Shown: positions 63,994-64,000 of the stretch, piece after piece | Numbering within the stretch: position 1 is the stretch's first letter | Layout: each line of letters begins with the position of its first letter | NCBI RefSeq assembly: GCF_000331305.1 | Contig: NZ_KB217478.1 | Span: 1,208,564-1,272,563, forward strand | Length of the DNA stretch: 64,000 nt | From: Calothrix sp. PCC 7103 | Lineage (GTDB): Bacteria > Cyanobacteriota > Cyanobacteriia > Cyanobacteriales > Nostocaceae | Direction of reading: 5' to 3' | Position numbers and translations under genes: made by a program | Notes under the pieces: generated by a model | Seen by the model: the letters and a program-made list of their open reading frames with translations, nothing else | The model's database searches: none | Told to the model about the DNA's origin: nothing

Positions 63994-64000
63994 CCGTTAA
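63947..64000 (-). CDS. Partial gene end at window edge
   Basis: The last codons of a frame entering from the right: 'LTDEEVQQRYPSIQSNH' then TAG. It looks protein-like but is too short to identify, and overlaps the small frame at 63838 in another phase. Confidence 0.35.
   Translation of the reverse strand, partial: LTDEEVQQRYPSIQSNH

Overview
The window looks like chromosomal DNA of a filamentous, probably heterocyst-forming cyanobacterium (AT-rich, roughly 37-40 % GC by eye). Pointers are an ARTO/Cox3-type terminal oxidase cluster, SbtA/SbtB bicarbonate uptake with a LysR regulator, two OCP N-terminal-domain (helical carotenoid) proteins, a Mo-dependent nitrogenase C-terminal-family protein, arsenosugar genes, DevBCA-type export genes, VCBS-repeat proteins and a GyrB intein. 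The palindrome GGCGCC occurs about 90 times in the first 58 kb (counted by eye). The usual cyanobacterial HIP1 octamer GCGATCGC was not seen, so GGCGCC appears to be this lineage's highly iterated palindrome.

Layout. 0.1-5 kb: a truncated MFS gene, two near-identical double-glycine (bacteriocin-like) precursor genes, hypotheticals and an SDR. 5-12 kb: arsS, modA, a fused modBC, arsM, an OmpR-type regulator and a Mo-nitrogenase C-terminal protein. 12-24.7 kb: a TetR regulator, a TMEM175-like channel, devB, a GNAT and devC. The third component, devA, lies about 7 kb further on, behind the oxidase cluster and a GMC oxidoreductase. Matching palindromes upstream of tetR, the GNAT, devA and an SDR at 47 kb suggest one TetR regulon. 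24.7-41 kb: tRNA-Val, sensor kinases, gyrB with an intein, miaA, an SGNH hydrolase, an APC transporter, an HxlR regulator and two carotenoid-binding-domain proteins.

41.3-45.7 kb: the most interesting part. Next to tRNA-Lys(CUU) is a 4,269-bp Tn7-like element bounded by TGTCGA... terminal inverted repeats and a perfect 5-bp target duplication (TGAAC). Inside are a degenerate type V-K CRISPR array, a tracrRNA-like locus and the C-terminal ~90 residues of Cas12k. No tnsB, tnsC or tniQ is present. Cargo is a pentapeptide-repeat protein and a hybrid histidine kinase broken by one stop codon. An atypical repeat near the tRNA-side end is followed by a spacer resembling the tRNA, with a GTA PAM-like triplet placed correctly. 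I read this as a decayed or non-autonomous (mini) V-K CRISPR-associated transposon that homed to this tRNA gene. It contains no GGCGCC.

45.7-57.9 kb: membrane proteins, an SDR, a DUF1400-like protein, two VCBS-repeat proteins, sbtA/sbtB with a divergent LysR gene, and a pair of secreted paralogues, one internally deleted. 58-64 kb: an integrated plasmid-like element with a tyrosine recombinase, a CyRepA1-type primase/helicase replication protein, a small RHH-type protein and a YozE-like protein. It is rich in CTAG, lacks GGCGCC and runs off the right edge.
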